Source of the DNA: Sinomonas humi
GTDB lineage: Bacteria; Actinomycetota; Actinomycetes; Actinomycetales; Micrococcaceae
DNA length: 64,000 bases
Assembly: GCF_000802235.1 (NCBI RefSeq)
Contig: NZ_JTDL01000104.1
Location: 148,652 to 212,651, forward strand
Direction: 5' to 3'
Notes under the pieces: generated by a model
The model's input: only the letters and a program-made list of their open reading frames with translations
Database searches by the model: none
What the model was told of the DNA's origin: nothing
In this document: piece after piece, positions 45,203 to 53,890 of the stretch
How positions within the stretch are numbered: the first letter of the stretch is position 1
Layout: every line of letters begins with the position of its first letter
Program-made: the position numbers and the translations under genes

Positions 45203-45976
45203 ATGAGCAGCACGCAACGCACCGCCATCCTCACAGGGGCAACCTCCGACCGGGGAATCGGCCTCGCCACCGCCCGCCGCTTCGCCCGCGAAGGCTGGGG
45301 CGTCGTCGTCCTCGACCTCGACGGCGAGAAGTCCGCCAAGGTTGCGCAGGACATCGCCAACGAATTCAACGTTCCCGCGTTCGGCCACCAGATCGACGTC
45401 GCCGACGAGGCATCGGTGAGCGCGGCCGAGAAGGCGGTCGCCGCCGAGGTCGCCACGGGCCACCTGCCGCAGGTCGGCGCTGTTGCGAACATTGCGGGCA
45501 TCACCTCGCCGGTCCCGTTCCTCGAGACCGACCTTGCCCTCTGGAACAAGGTCATGGCCGTCAACGCCACGGGCACGTACCTCGTCACCAAGGCGTTCCT
45601 TCCGGCCATGATCGAGGCCGGCTGGGGGCGCATCGTCAACATGTCCTCGGTCTCGGCCCAGCGCGGCGGCGGCGTCTTCGGCCGCGTCCCCTATTCCTCG
45701 GCCAAGGCCGCGATACTCGGCTTTACGAAGGCCCTCGCCCGCGAGGTCGCGCCGACTGGCGTGACTGTCAACGCGATCACCCCCGGCGCCGTCGACACCA
45801 ACATCCGCGTTGGCAGCACCGACGAGCAGGAAGCCGCCATCGCGCGCGACATCCCGGTCGGCCGCACGGCTACGACCGAGGAGATCGCGGCCGTCATCAC
45901 GTGGCTCTCGTCCGAGGACGCCTCGTACCTCACTGGCACCACGGTCGACATCAACGGCGGAAGCCACATCCACTGA
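45203..45976 (+). CDS. Short-chain dehydrogenase/reductase
   Basis: A 257-residue classical SDR with the cofactor motif TGATSDRGIGLA near 11, the NIAGI stretch near 95, the catalytic Ser in MSSVSAQRGGG near 148, and YxxxK in PYSSAKAAI near 163. The Asp in VVVLDLDG near 38 favours NAD over NADP. It probably oxidises or reduces a C3-C5 polyol or keto sugar in this locus. The next gene starts one base after its stop. Confidence 0.9.
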   Translation: MSSTQRTAILTGATSDRGIGLATARRFAREGWGVVVLDLDGEKSAKVAQDIANEFNVPAFGHQIDVADEASVSAAEKAVAAEVATGHLPQVGAVANIAGITSPVPFLETDLALWNKVMAVNATGTYLVTKAFLPAMIEAGWGRIVNMSSVSAQRGGGVFGRVPYSSAKAAILGFTKALAREVAPTGVTVNAITPGAVDTNIRVGSTDEQEAAIARDIPVGRTATTEEIAAVITWLSSEDASYLTGTTVDINGGSHIH

Positions 45977-45977
45977 C

Positions 45978-47717
45978 ATGACACTCATCTCGAATGATCC
46001 CGCCGACTTCGCCGACGAGGCCCTCGCCGGCTTCTGCGACGTTCACGCGCCGCTCGTCCGCCAAGTGGATGGAGGGGCGGTCCGCCGGTCCGCGCCCGCA
46101 CAGCCCAAAGTGGCCGTCCTGCTGGGCGGCGGGTCCGGCCACTACCCAGCGTTCGCGGGTCTCATCGGAGCGGGTTTCGCCGACGGCGCCGTGGTAGGGA
46201 ACATCTTCACGTCGCCCTCGGCCCAGCAGGCTGTCGCCGTCGCTCGAGCGACCCATTCCGGGGCCGGCGTCGTCTTCGCCTATGGCAACTACGCGGGCGA
46301 CGTCATGAACTTCGGCGTCGCGACTGAGCGCCTGCGTGGTGAGGGAATCGAGACCGAGAACGTGATCGTGAGCGACGACATCGCCAGCGCTCCAGTCGGC
46401 GAGCGCGAGCGGCGCCGTGGCATCGCCGGCGACTTCACCGTGTTCAAGATCCTGGGCGCGGCAGCCGAGGAAGGAGCCGACCTCCCCGAGGTCGTCCGGC
46501 TCGGGCGCAAGGCCAACGACTTCACGCGGACGCTCGGCACGGCGTTCGCGGGCTGCACGTTCCCTGGTGCGGACCACTCGCTGTTCTCGCTGCCCGAAGG
46601 GATGATGGGTCTCGGCCTGGGAATCCACGGCGAGCCCGGGCTCGAGGACCTGCCCCTCCCCCGCGGCGAGGAACTGGGCCGCACGCTCGTCGAGCGAGTC
46701 CTCGAAGAGCGCCCAGACGGCGCGGGAGACCGCGTGGCCGTCATCCTCAATGGCCTCGGCAGCACTAAGGCCGAGGAACTGTTCGTCCTGTGGCGGACCA
46801 TCGGCCCGCTGCTCCGCGACAAGGGACTCGAACTCGTCGCCCCCGAGGTGGGCGAGCTTGTGACGAGCCTCGACATGGCAGGCGTCTCGCTCACGCTCAT
46901 GTGGCTCGACGACGAACTCGAAAGACTCTGGCTCGCGCCCGCCGAGACGCCCGCGTTCCGGCGCGGGAGGATCGATGCCCAGCGTCTCATCCCGAGCGCC
47001 ACTGAGCTGATTCCTGTTCGGGCGCCCGCGCCGTCGGCCATTCCGCCGGGATCGGAAGCATCGCGCAACTATGCGCGCTCATGTCTCGAGGCACTCGCCG
47101 CTGCCCAGCACACCCTCCACCGGCTCGAGCCCACGCTCGCGAGCCTGGACTCGATAGCGGGGGACGGCGATCACGGGCGCGGCATGGTCCGCGGCGTGGA
47201 CGCTGCGGTGACCGCTGCCCGGGAAGCGGCCGATGCTGGCGCCGGCGCCGGGAGCGTTCTCACGGCCGGTGGCGATGCGTGGGCCGACAAGGCAGGCGGG
47301 ACGTCGGGAGTCCTGTGGGGCGCGGGGCTCCGGGCGTGGGGACAGCGCCTGGGAGACGAGGAATCCCCGGACGACGGCGCCGTCGCAGCTGGCGTCGCAT
47401 CGTTCGCCGATCGGATCTCCGCTTTGGGGGGCGCTCAACCTGGGGACAAGACCCTCGTCGACGCACTGGTGCCGTTCGTTGCGGAGCTCACGGCCGGCGT
47501 CGACCGCGGGGTTCCGCTCCCACAGGCTTGGGAGACAGCGGCTGCGGCCGCCGAAGCCGCTGCTTCAGCGACAGCCGAGCTGCGTCCCCTCAAGGGACGC
47601 GCGCGTCCGCTGGCCGAGAAAAGCCTCGGCACTCCGGATCCGGGGGCCATCTCGCTCGCCGCGGTGTTCTCTGCCATGGGCCCGGCCTTCGCGCCAGCGG
47701 GATCGGTCACTCGATGA
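45978..47717 (+). CDS. Dihydroxyacetone kinase-like enzyme, fused DhaK-DhaL
   Basis: A 579-residue ATP-dependent ketose kinase. The DhaK part (residues 1-~335) has [20 protein letters not shown] near 44, [10 protein letters not shown] near 108 and the substrate-binding His in [11 protein letters not shown] near 217. The DhaL part (~370-579) has the Mg-ATP motif [12 protein letters not shown] near 393 and [15 protein letters not shown] near 432. Fused enzymes of this type phosphorylate dihydroxyacetone, erythrulose or related ketoses. It starts at an ATG one base after the SDR stop and overlaps the downstream rpiB remnant by four bases. Confidence 0.9.
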   Translation: MTLISNDPADFADEALAGFCDVHAPLVRQVDGGAVRRSAPAQPKVAVLLGGGSGHYPAFAGLIGAGFADGAVVGNIFTSPSAQQAVAVARATHSGAGVVFAYGNYAGDVMNFGVATERLRGEGIETENVIVSDDIASAPVGERERRRGIAGDFTVFKILGAAAEEGADLPEVVRLGRKANDFTRTLGTAFAGCTFPGADHSLFSLPEGMMGLGLGIHGEPGLEDLPLPRGEELGRTLVERVLEERPDGAGDRVAVILNGLGSTKAEELFVLWRTIGPLLRDKGLELVAPEVGELVTSLDMAGVSLTLMWLDDELERLWLAPAETPAFRRGRIDAQRLIPSATELIPVRAPAPSAIPPGSEASRNYARSCLEALAAAQHTLHRLEPTLASLDSIAGDGDHGRGMVRGVDAAVTAAREAADAGAGAGSVLTAGGDAWADKAGGTSGVLWGAGLRAWGQRLGDEESPDDGAVAAGVASFADRISALGGAQPGDKTLVDALVPFVAELTAGVDRGVPLPQAWETAAAAAEAAASATAELRPLKGRARPLAEKSLGTPDPGAISLAAVFSAMGPAFAPAGSVTR

Positions 47718-47938
47718 GCGACTCGATCAGCGGGCCGCGGGCCGCGACGGCCCACGACTCGTTCTCCGTGGAGCGCTCGGTGCTGTCGAACAACTGCCAA
47801 GTACTCACGATGGGTCAACGGGTCGTGGGCCTCGAGCTCGCCCGGCGTCTTGCGAGGGAGTGGGTCGGCTACACCTTCGATCCGACGTCCGCATCCGCGG
47901 CGAAGGTCAAGGCGCTCACCGACTACGAGGGCCGCTGA
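47714..47938 (+). pseudogene. Remnant of an RpiB/LacAB-type sugar-phosphate isomerase
   Basis: A 74-residue frame coupled to the kinase gene by an ATGA overlap. From [18 protein letters not shown] onward it matches the C-terminal half of RpiB-type isomerases (for example D-erythrulose-4-phosphate isomerases), ending with [16 protein letters not shown] and SAAKVKAL. The N-terminal ~80-90 residues with the catalytic Cys and phosphate loop are missing; MSDSIS joins directly to the C-terminal half, as after an in-frame internal deletion. Such a fragment should not be an active isomerase alone. Confidence 0.75.
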
Positions 47939-47945
47939 GGAGGGC

Positions 47946-48791
47946 TCAGGCCTCCTGCCGCCAGCCGTACTGCGGATCGAAGCCGAGGAGCCGGCGAGCC
48001 TTGTCGATGCCTAGCATCGTCTCGTGCTCGCCGAGCTCCTTGGTGATCCTGACGTTCGGGAACACTTCCGCTGCCAAGGATGCCGACGAGCGGCTCATCA
48101 CGGTGTCCGCTGCGGCGATGATGTACGCCTCGAAGCCCGGGCGTGCAGCTTCGAGGGCCTTTTCGACTGCTTGGCCTCCGTCTCGAGCGTCGATGTAGCC
48201 CCACAGGTTCCACTTGCGGCCCCGGGGATCGGCGTCGTAGGAGGGGAACTGCGCGTAGTCCTCGGGGAGCATGACGTTGGAGAACCTGAAGGCCGAGACG
48301 CTCAGCTCTGGGTTCCACCGGCACAGCTGGCGCGCCATCTGCTCCTCGAGATACTTCACGAGGGAGTAGGTGCTCTCGGGGCGAGGCTCGTACTCCTCGT
48401 CCACGGGGATATAAGGCGGGTCGATGTCGAACGGGAGCCCCAGCACCGTCTCGCTCGACGCATACACAATCCGGTTGATGCCGAGCTTCCGGGTCGCCTC
48501 GAAGATGCTGTAGGTCGAGAGCATGTTGTTGCGGAACGTGGCAGAGTCCGGAGCGAGGCCAGGTGCCGGGATCGCGCCGAGGTGCACGACTGCGTCGATC
48601 CCGTCGTAGCGGTCGTCGACGCCGGCGAGCGCGTCGATCACCTGGCCGTAGTCGGTGAGGTCAGTCTGGATGAAGCCCGGCTCGCGGGCCCCGACCCGAT
48701 CGAGGTTCCACACGTCGTGGCCCACCGACCGCAGATGGTCCAGGACCACATGCCCCAGCTTGCCGCTGCCACCCGTCAAGGCGATCTTCAT
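47946..48791 (-). CDS. NAD-dependent epimerase/dehydratase (extended SDR)
   Basis: A 281-residue enzyme with the extended-SDR motif TGGSGKLGHVVLDHL near 6, HLGAIPAPG near 70 and the catalytic YSLVK in STYSLVKYLEE near 141. It resembles uronate dehydrogenases and related NAD-dependent sugar oxidoreductases. It is convergent with the sugar-catabolic operon and may act in a related pathway. Substrate is not defined. Confidence 0.85.
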   Translation of the reverse strand: MKIALTGGSGKLGHVVLDHLRSVGHDVWNLDRVGAREPGFIQTDLTDYGQVIDALAGVDDRYDGIDAVVHLGAIPAPGLAPDSATFRNNMLSTYSIFEATRKLGINRIVYASSETVLGLPFDIDPPYIPVDEEYEPRPESTYSLVKYLEEQMARQLCRWNPELSVSAFRFSNVMLPEDYAQFPSYDADPRGRKWNLWGYIDARDGGQAVEKALEAARPGFEAYIIAAADTVMSRSSASLAAEVFPNVRITKELGEHETMLGIDKARRLLGFDPQYGWRQEA

Positions 48792-48892
48792 ACCGCTCCC
48801 TCCTCTTGCAGGTCAGATTGTCCCTGCCTATCAGACTCGCGAGCCCTCGGGAAGGTCCGACCACACATCGGACCCTCTCTGGAACGGCCTCC

Positions 48893-49450
48893 CTAGGTGA
48901 CAGCCGCCTCAGAACGCACGGTCTCGAGAGCCCGTGCCCAGCGCACAACCTGATCGAAGACGGGGAGCACCGAGGAAGCCTGAAGCTCGCTCGGAGCGAA
49001 CTCGCCATCCTTGAAATCCACGAAGAGGGAGAACATGCCAGTCTTCTGCACGTGCGCGACCTGCAGCTCGGAAAGGATGCCACGGAGGTGCTCGACTGCG
49101 CGGGCGCCGAAGGCCGAACCGTAGGAGACAATACCGGCAGCCTTGTCCGCCAACTCGGGCTTGAGGTACGTCAGCGCGTTGGAGAGCGCAGGTGAGACCG
49201 AGTGGTTGTACTCGGGCGTTACGAAGATGAAGCCGTCGAACTCGTCCATGCGGGCCGAGAACTCCTTGACCGACGCGAATGCCTGCTCGTTCCCCGGCTC
49301 GCCCAGGAGGGGCAAGCGGTAGTCTGCGATGTCGACGAGCTCGAACTCGGCATCCTCCCGCTCGCGGCCCTGCGCCACGACCCACTCGGCAACCTGGCGA
49401 TTCTTCCGTCCGTCCCGGGTGCTGCCCGTGACGACTGCAATCTTGGTCAC
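48893..49450 (-). CDS. NADPH-dependent FMN reductase family protein
   Basis: A 185-residue flavodoxin-fold enzyme that reduces FMN or quinones. VVTGSTRDGRKNRQVAEWV near 6 binds the flavin phosphate, and FIFVTPEYNHSVSPALSNALTYL near 82 is the family hallmark. GTG at 49450 follows AGGAGG. It is divergent from a MarR gene with matching operators, as seen for redox- or quinone-responsive pairs. Confidence 0.9.
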   Translation of the reverse strand: MTKIAVVTGSTRDGRKNRQVAEWVVAQGREREDAEFELVDIADYRLPLLGEPGNEQAFASVKEFSARMDEFDGFIFVTPEYNHSVSPALSNALTYLKPELADKAAGIVSYGSAFGARAVEHLRGILSELQVAHVQKTGMFSLFVDFKDGEFAPSELQASSVLPVFDQVVRWARALETVRSEAAVT

Positions 49451-49462
49451 GCTTCCTCCTGA

Positions 49463-49521
49463 TTGACGCATCAACGATTCTTGGATGATTCAGACTTACA
49501 CCGATAAGATTGATGCGTCAA
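49463..49521. promoter_or_regulatory. Two MarR-type operators in a divergent promoter
   Basis: TTGACGCATCAA (49463-49474) and TTGATGCGTCAA (49510-49521) are exact reverse complements and each is nearly palindromic. The second overlaps the leftward -35 box TTGACG, which has a -10 TAAGTC at 17-bp spacing, and abuts a rightward -10 TAAGAT paired with TTGGAT at 18 bp. One regulator could repress both genes. Confidence 0.65.
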
Positions 49522-49549
49522 GTTCATTGCATCACCCGGGGGCTGCACC

Positions 49550-50155
49550 ATGGAGGCACACGCCACGCCCGCCGAACCTGTCGCAGACGCGCCTGTCGCA
49601 AACGCGGCGGAGACCGGCGTCGGCACCGATTCTTCGGCGAGTCAAAGCCGCTGGCTGGACCCGCGCGAGCGCGAGGTGTGGCTCGCGTTGCGTCACCTCC
49701 TCTGGAGCCTGCAACCCGCCGTCGACCGCCAACTCCAACGCGACTCGGGGCTCTCGGGGCCGGAATACTCGGTGCTCGCCACGCTTTCCGAGGACCCGCA
49801 GGGAATGGTCCGGTCCGGGACCGCGGCCCGCATGCTCGGGTGGGGCCGCAGCCGGCTCTCGCACCTGCTCCGGCGTATGGAGGCCAAGGGCCTCATCGCC
49901 CGCTCATGTTCACCCGATGACGGCCGCGGCCAGGACATTGCCCTCACCTCCGCGGGACGCAGTGCCATCGTCGAAGCGGCACCGGGGCACGTAGATTTCG
50001 TCCGGAGCGTCGTCTTCGATCCATTGAGCCCAGAGCAGCAGGACGCCCTGCGCGAGGCCTGCCACAGGATCTCGGCTGCGATCGAGTCTTCCGGCACCTG
50101 CGAAGCTGTGTGCGAAGCCGAGGATTCTGGCTGCGATGAGGGGCCTGCCGCCTAG
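49550..50155 (+). CDS. MarR-family transcriptional regulator
   Basis: A 201-residue winged-helix repressor. A disordered N-terminus of ~35 residues precedes dimerisation and DNA-binding helices: LSGPEYSVLATLSEDP near 66, MLGWGRSRLSHLLRRMEAKGLI near 94 and SPDDGRGQDIALTSAG near 120 (wing). A Cys-containing tail (CEAVCEAEDSGC near 190) might sense oxidation. It probably controls the divergent FMN reductase and itself. Confidence 0.88.
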   Translation: MEAHATPAEPVADAPVANAAETGVGTDSSASQSRWLDPREREVWLALRHLLWSLQPAVDRQLQRDSGLSGPEYSVLATLSEDPQGMVRSGTAARMLGWGRSRLSHLLRRMEAKGLIARSCSPDDGRGQDIALTSAGRSAIVEAAPGHVDFVRSVVFDPLSPEQQDALREACHRISAAIESSGTCEAVCEAEDSGCDEGPAA

Positions 50156-50164
50156 ACTGGCCGG

Positions 50165-51556
50165 GTGACCTGGCACCGTACGGCATCGCAATGGTTTCGC
50201 CTCCCCACCGAGCGCCTGTGGAATGTCCTGGAACGGGTGGACCGCTGGCCGGAGTGGAACCCAGCCGTCGGAGCGGCGGCCCTCGACGGCCCCCTGCGCG
50301 AGGGCAGCATGGGGCGTTACTCGCCATCGCACCGCCTGCTTGGGCCCCTCCACCGCCGAACCGCGCCGTCATTCCGCATCAGCGCTTTCGAACCCGGGCG
50401 TCGCATCGCTCTCCAACAGCCCCAGCCCGGCGGCAGTCAAACCATCGAGTGGACGCTCGAAGAACGCGACAACGGAACACTGTTCACTCAGCGAGTCACG
50501 CTCGACGGTCCCCTTTCCCAACAGTTCGGCCTCACTGCAGGCGAGCCGCTCGTCCGGGGCTTCCCCGCCCAATGCGCGCGCCTGTATCGCCTGAGCAGCC
50601 TGGCGAACGACGACGGCGCACCCGACGCGCTCACCGTCGTCGCCGGCGGCACGGGCTTTCTGGGCACGCTCCTCGCGGCGGACCTCGTCTGCGACGGCCG
50701 CCGCGTCGCGGTGTTGACCCGCAAACCGCAGCCCTCGCCCTTCGAACAGCTCGCGTGGGATGGGCGGCAGCCGGGAGCCTGGAGCGAACGCCTCGGCGCC
50801 GAGGATGAACTCGCCGTCGTCAATCTCGCAGGCGTGAGCCTCGATATGCCTGGTACTCCCGAGAACCTCGCGCGACTCGAGTCTTCGCGCACGGAGCCCA
50901 CGCGGGCGCTCGTCGAGGCGAGTCGGTCCTGGAAGCGGCCTGCTGCACGCTGGCTCCAGCAGAGCGCCGTGGGCATCTACGGCGACTCGGCAGAGGAGTT
51001 CGACGAGCACACCCCGCCGCCGACCGCGGCGCCTGGGCTCGCCGCCGTCGTCCGCGGCTGGGAGGCTGCCATCGACGGCGCGAATGCGGACCACCTCGCG
51101 GTCTTCCGTACTGGTGTCGTGCTCGCCCGCGAAGCCGCGCTCCTGGACCGGCTCACGGCGATCGCGCGTCTTGGCGGAGGCGGCCCCCTTGGAACCGGCC
51201 AGCAATGGTTCAGCTGGATCCATGCAGTGGATTGGGTGCGCGCGGCGCGAGCCGCCCTTGGGTTGCCTACCGCGCACGATGAGTCACGCGTCGAGCTCCC
51301 ATCAGGTGTCGTCAACGCAACGTCCCCGCACCCGGTTCAGAATAGGGAGCTCATGGCACACCTGCGCGAATACGTCGGCGTTGCAGTAGGCATACCAGCC
51401 CCCGCAGGCCTCCTCCGCGCGGCCGCCACCGTCTTGCGCACGAACCCTGACCTCGCTCTGGACAGCGTTCGCGCAGTGCCCGCAGTGCTGCAGGAAGCTG
51501 GCTTCGTGTTCCGGTACCCACAGCTTGCCGGGGCGTTCCGGGAGATGGCCGCGTAA
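50165..51556 (+). CDS. SRPBCC domain fused to TIGR01777-family epimerase
   Basis: A 463-residue two-domain protein. Residues 1-~145 resemble a polyketide cyclase/SRPBCC lipid-binding fold (RVDRWPEWNPAVG near 25). The rest is an SDR39U1/TIGR01777 epimerase with VVAGGTGFLGTLLAADL near 159, VNLAGVSL near 221, QQSAVGIYGDS near 261 and WFSWIHAVDWVRA near 345. The GTG start is nine bases after the MarR stop. The function of this family is poorly known. Confidence 0.85.
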   Translation: MTWHRTASQWFRLPTERLWNVLERVDRWPEWNPAVGAAALDGPLREGSMGRYSPSHRLLGPLHRRTAPSFRISAFEPGRRIALQQPQPGGSQTIEWTLEERDNGTLFTQRVTLDGPLSQQFGLTAGEPLVRGFPAQCARLYRLSSLANDDGAPDALTVVAGGTGFLGTLLAADLVCDGRRVAVLTRKPQPSPFEQLAWDGRQPGAWSERLGAEDELAVVNLAGVSLDMPGTPENLARLESSRTEPTRALVEASRSWKRPAARWLQQSAVGIYGDSAEEFDEHTPPPTAAPGLAAVVRGWEAAIDGANADHLAVFRTGVVLAREAALLDRLTAIARLGGGGPLGTGQQWFSWIHAVDWVRAARAALGLPTAHDESRVELPSGVVNATSPHPVQNRELMAHLREYVGVAVGIPAPAGLLRAAATVLRTNPDLALDSVRAVPAVLQEAGFVFRYPQLAGAFREMAA

Positions 51557-51615
51557 GGACGCCTTCGGGAAACGCCGAGGAGGGCCTCGCGCGCTTCCCC
51601 TCGTCCGCAGGGACA

Positions 51616-51690
51616 GATTCGGCGGAGTCTGGTTCGGTGGAGTCTGGTTCGGTGGAGTCTGGTTCGGTGGAGTCTGGTTCGGTGGTGTCG
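51616..51690. repeat. 15-bp minisatellite, five units
   Basis: GGTTCGGTGGAGTCT is repeated in tandem, three exact units at 51631-51675 with diverged units on both sides. It lies between the epimerase gene and the end of the HNH gene fragment. Confidence 0.8.
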
Positions 51691-51702
51691 GGTTGGGTCG
51701 GG

Positions 51703-52300
51703 TCAGAACGGCGGGGGTTCGTCGCTGCGCTGGGGCTTCACGCTTTCGGGCGGCGGGGCCGCCGGATGGCCGCTCTGCGGGCTGGCACTCTGCGGGCTGG
51801 CACTCTGGGGGCTGGCGCTCTGGGGGCTGGCGCTCTGCGCGGAGTCTTCCGGCAGCGCCTCGCCACGCCCGGGTTCGCGGCGTCCTGACTCAGCGCACAC
51901 CACGTCACCGGATCCTGTCTCACAGGGCACAAGATCCGCACGTTCAGTCCCACCGCGCCCACTGCGCGCGAAGTCGCCGGGTCTAGTCCCACCGGGCACA
52001 AGATCCGCGCGTTCTGTCCCACCGCGCACGAAGTCGCCGGGTCCAGTCCCGTCGGGCGCGAAATCCCGCAGCGCTCCGAACCTTGGCGCTTCGACTCGGC
52101 CGGCAATCGCGCCCCGGCCGGGTTCGCTCACATGGGTCCGCCCGAGCGGGGAGCGCCAGCGGAGGGTGCCCTCCGGTTCGTAGGGACCTTCTGGTTGGTG
52201 GTGGCTGTCTGGAGGCAGGTGGCTGTCTGGTGGGTGGTGGTAGGTCCAGGCGTCGATGGATTTGAGGGCGTGGTGTTTTCGGCACAGGAGGGCGAGGTTG
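51703..52300 (-). pseudogene. C-terminal fragment of a DUF222/HNH endonuclease gene
   Basis: The frame reads NLALLCRKHHALKSIDAWTY, then the typical RWRSPLGRTHV stretch and a long disordered tail ending in PPPF, as in REP13E12-type DUF222/HNH proteins. The tail has several QSASP repeats encoded by 15-bp units. The 5' part of the gene is at 56,286-57,989; the serine-integrase element separates the two. CRKHH supplies the last His and Cys of the HNH/zinc site, so neither half should be active. Confidence 0.85.
52291..52300. repeat. Attachment core, left copy
   Basis: GGCGAGGTTG, 17 bp before the integrase start codon; identical to the copy at 56295-56304. Integrase genes usually lie directly beside one att site. 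Confidence 0.85.
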
Positions 52301-52316
52301 ACCACACGTCGTTAGT

Positions 52317-53726
52317 ATGACCCCTATGTCGACGCCAGGTTCCGCCGCGACCTACGCCCGCATCTCCTCGGACCAGACCGGCGAGGGCCTCGGGGTCCAG
52401 CGACAGCTGGAGGACTGCCGCAAGCTTGCTGCCGAGCGTGGCTGGACCGTGGGCGAGGAGTATGTGGACAACGATCTGAGCGCCTTCAAGGGCAACGCGC
52501 GGCCCGAGTACCAGCGCATGCTGGGAGACCTCGCCTCAGGGCACCGGGACGGGGTGCTGATCTACAACCTCGACCGGCTCACCCGCCAGCCGATGGAGCT
52601 GGAGCAGTTCGTCCAGCTGTGCGAGCGCGCCGGGGTCTCACAGGTGGCGACCGTGACCGCCGATATCGACATGGGCAACGACGACGGGCTGTTCATGGCC
52701 CGGCTGCTGGCCGCGTTCGCCGCGAAGGAATCCGCCCGCAAGTCGGCGCGCATCAAGCGCAAGGCGCTCCAGCTGGCCGAGCAGGGCAAGCCCCACGGCG
52801 GTCCGCTTCGCCCGTTCGGGTTCGAGGATGACAAGGTGAGCGTCCGGTCCGACGAGGCGGAGCTCATCCGGACACTCGTGGCCCGGTTCCTGGCCGGAGA
52901 GTCCGCGCGGTCATTGTGCACGTGGCTGAACGAGGAAGGCATCGCAACGGTCGCGGGCGGGCCGTGGATGACCACGACGCTCAGGCAGGTGCTCCGGTCC
53001 GGGCGGATCGCCGGGCTCCGGGAGCACAAGGGCGAGATCGTGGGACCGGCGGTGTGGGAGGCGATCATCACTCCCGAGCAGCGCCAGCAGGTGCTGAACA
53101 GGATGGAGGCGAAGAGGGTCTCGGGCACTCGGTCCCCGCGCCGCTATCTCCTCTCGGGCCTGCTCCGCTGCGGCAGGTGCGGGAATCGGCTGTTTTCGTC
53201 GCTGCGTGTGGACACTCGCCGCTACGTGTGCCACTCGGGCCCCGACCATGGCGGCTGCGGACGCCTCACAATCGTGGCGGGACCAGTGGAGGAGTGGATC
53301 AGCGCCGCCGTTCTGCACCGGCTCGACACCCCCGAGCTCGCCGACGCCCTCGCCGGACGCCGCGCCGCCGACGAGCGGCAGAACGAGCTGTGGGCCGCGC
53401 TTGAGGCAGACAAGGACCTCTTGCAGGAATTCGCGCTGATGGCCAGCTCACGGGCGATCGGCATCGCAGAGTGGAAGACCGCGCGCGAGCCGGTCGAGGC
53501 GCGCATCCGGCGAGCCGAGCAGCAGCTGGCACACCTCAGCGGGACGAGCCAGCTCGAGGGCCTCGTCGGTGCAGGGCGAGAGCTGCGCGAAAGATGGGAC
53601 GGGCTGAACCTCGAGCGGCAGGCCGCCATCGTCAAGGCCGTCCTGGACTATGCGACCGTGGGGCCCGGGACGCGGGGAGCGCGGTCTCTGGACCCGTCCC
53701 GGCTCATTCCCACATGGCGGCTGTGA
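52317..53726 (+). CDS. Large serine recombinase (site-specific integrase)
   Basis: A 469-residue integrase. The resolvase domain starts AATYARISSDQTGEGLGVQRQ with catalytic Ser near residue 15, LIYNLDRLTRQPMELEQF near 82 and FMARLLAAFAAKESARKSARI near 125. A recombinase domain follows, then a zinc-ribbon CGRCGNRLFSSLR near 284 with a second half HSGPDHGGCGR, and a coiled-coil region near 345-420. Its position next to attL and the clean gene disruption indicate that it mediated this insertion. ATG at 52317 or 52326. Confidence 0.93.
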   Translation: MTPMSTPGSAATYARISSDQTGEGLGVQRQLEDCRKLAAERGWTVGEEYVDNDLSAFKGNARPEYQRMLGDLASGHRDGVLIYNLDRLTRQPMELEQFVQLCERAGVSQVATVTADIDMGNDDGLFMARLLAAFAAKESARKSARIKRKALQLAEQGKPHGGPLRPFGFEDDKVSVRSDEAELIRTLVARFLAGESARSLCTWLNEEGIATVAGGPWMTTTLRQVLRSGRIAGLREHKGEIVGPAVWEAIITPEQRQQVLNRMEAKRVSGTRSPRRYLLSGLLRCGRCGNRLFSSLRVDTRRYVCHSGPDHGGCGRLTIVAGPVEEWISAAVLHRLDTPELADALAGRRAADERQNELWAALEADKDLLQEFALMASSRAIGIAEWKTAREPVEARIRRAEQQLAHLSGTSQLEGLVGAGRELRERWDGLNLERQAAIVKAVLDYATVGPGTRGARSLDPSRLIPTWRL

Positions 53727-53890
53727 GCCCGGCGCGGTGCTCCGGCCGCTGCCGCGGCCGTCCGCTCCGACGCCACCCCCAGCAGCGCACCGACACGGGA
53801 GAGCACCCCGGGGTCGGTCACCCGCACCGGCACCCCCTGTTCACGGCAGGACTCGGCCACCCACGCCGCCAGCTGCTCCGGATCGACCAT
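53648..53890 (-). CDS. Small protein downstream of rep (80 residues)
   Basis: The frame reads MVDPEQLAAWVAESCREQG, then RVTDPGVLSRVGALLG and SERTAAAAAGA. Its ATG overlaps the stop of the rep gene remnant (TGATG), so it was translationally coupled to Rep. It overlaps the convergent integrase 3' end by 79 bp. Small coupled ORFs after rep are common in actinobacterial integrative elements. Function is unknown. Confidence 0.55.
   Translation of the reverse strand: MVDPEQLAAWVAESCREQGVPVRVTDPGVLSRVGALLGVASERTAAAAAGAPRRAHSRHVGMSRDGSRDRAPRVPGPTVA

Noticed and set aside
51616..51840. CRISPR-like tandem repeats
   Set aside because: The 15-bp units are contiguous with no spacers, and one array encodes peptide repeats in frame.
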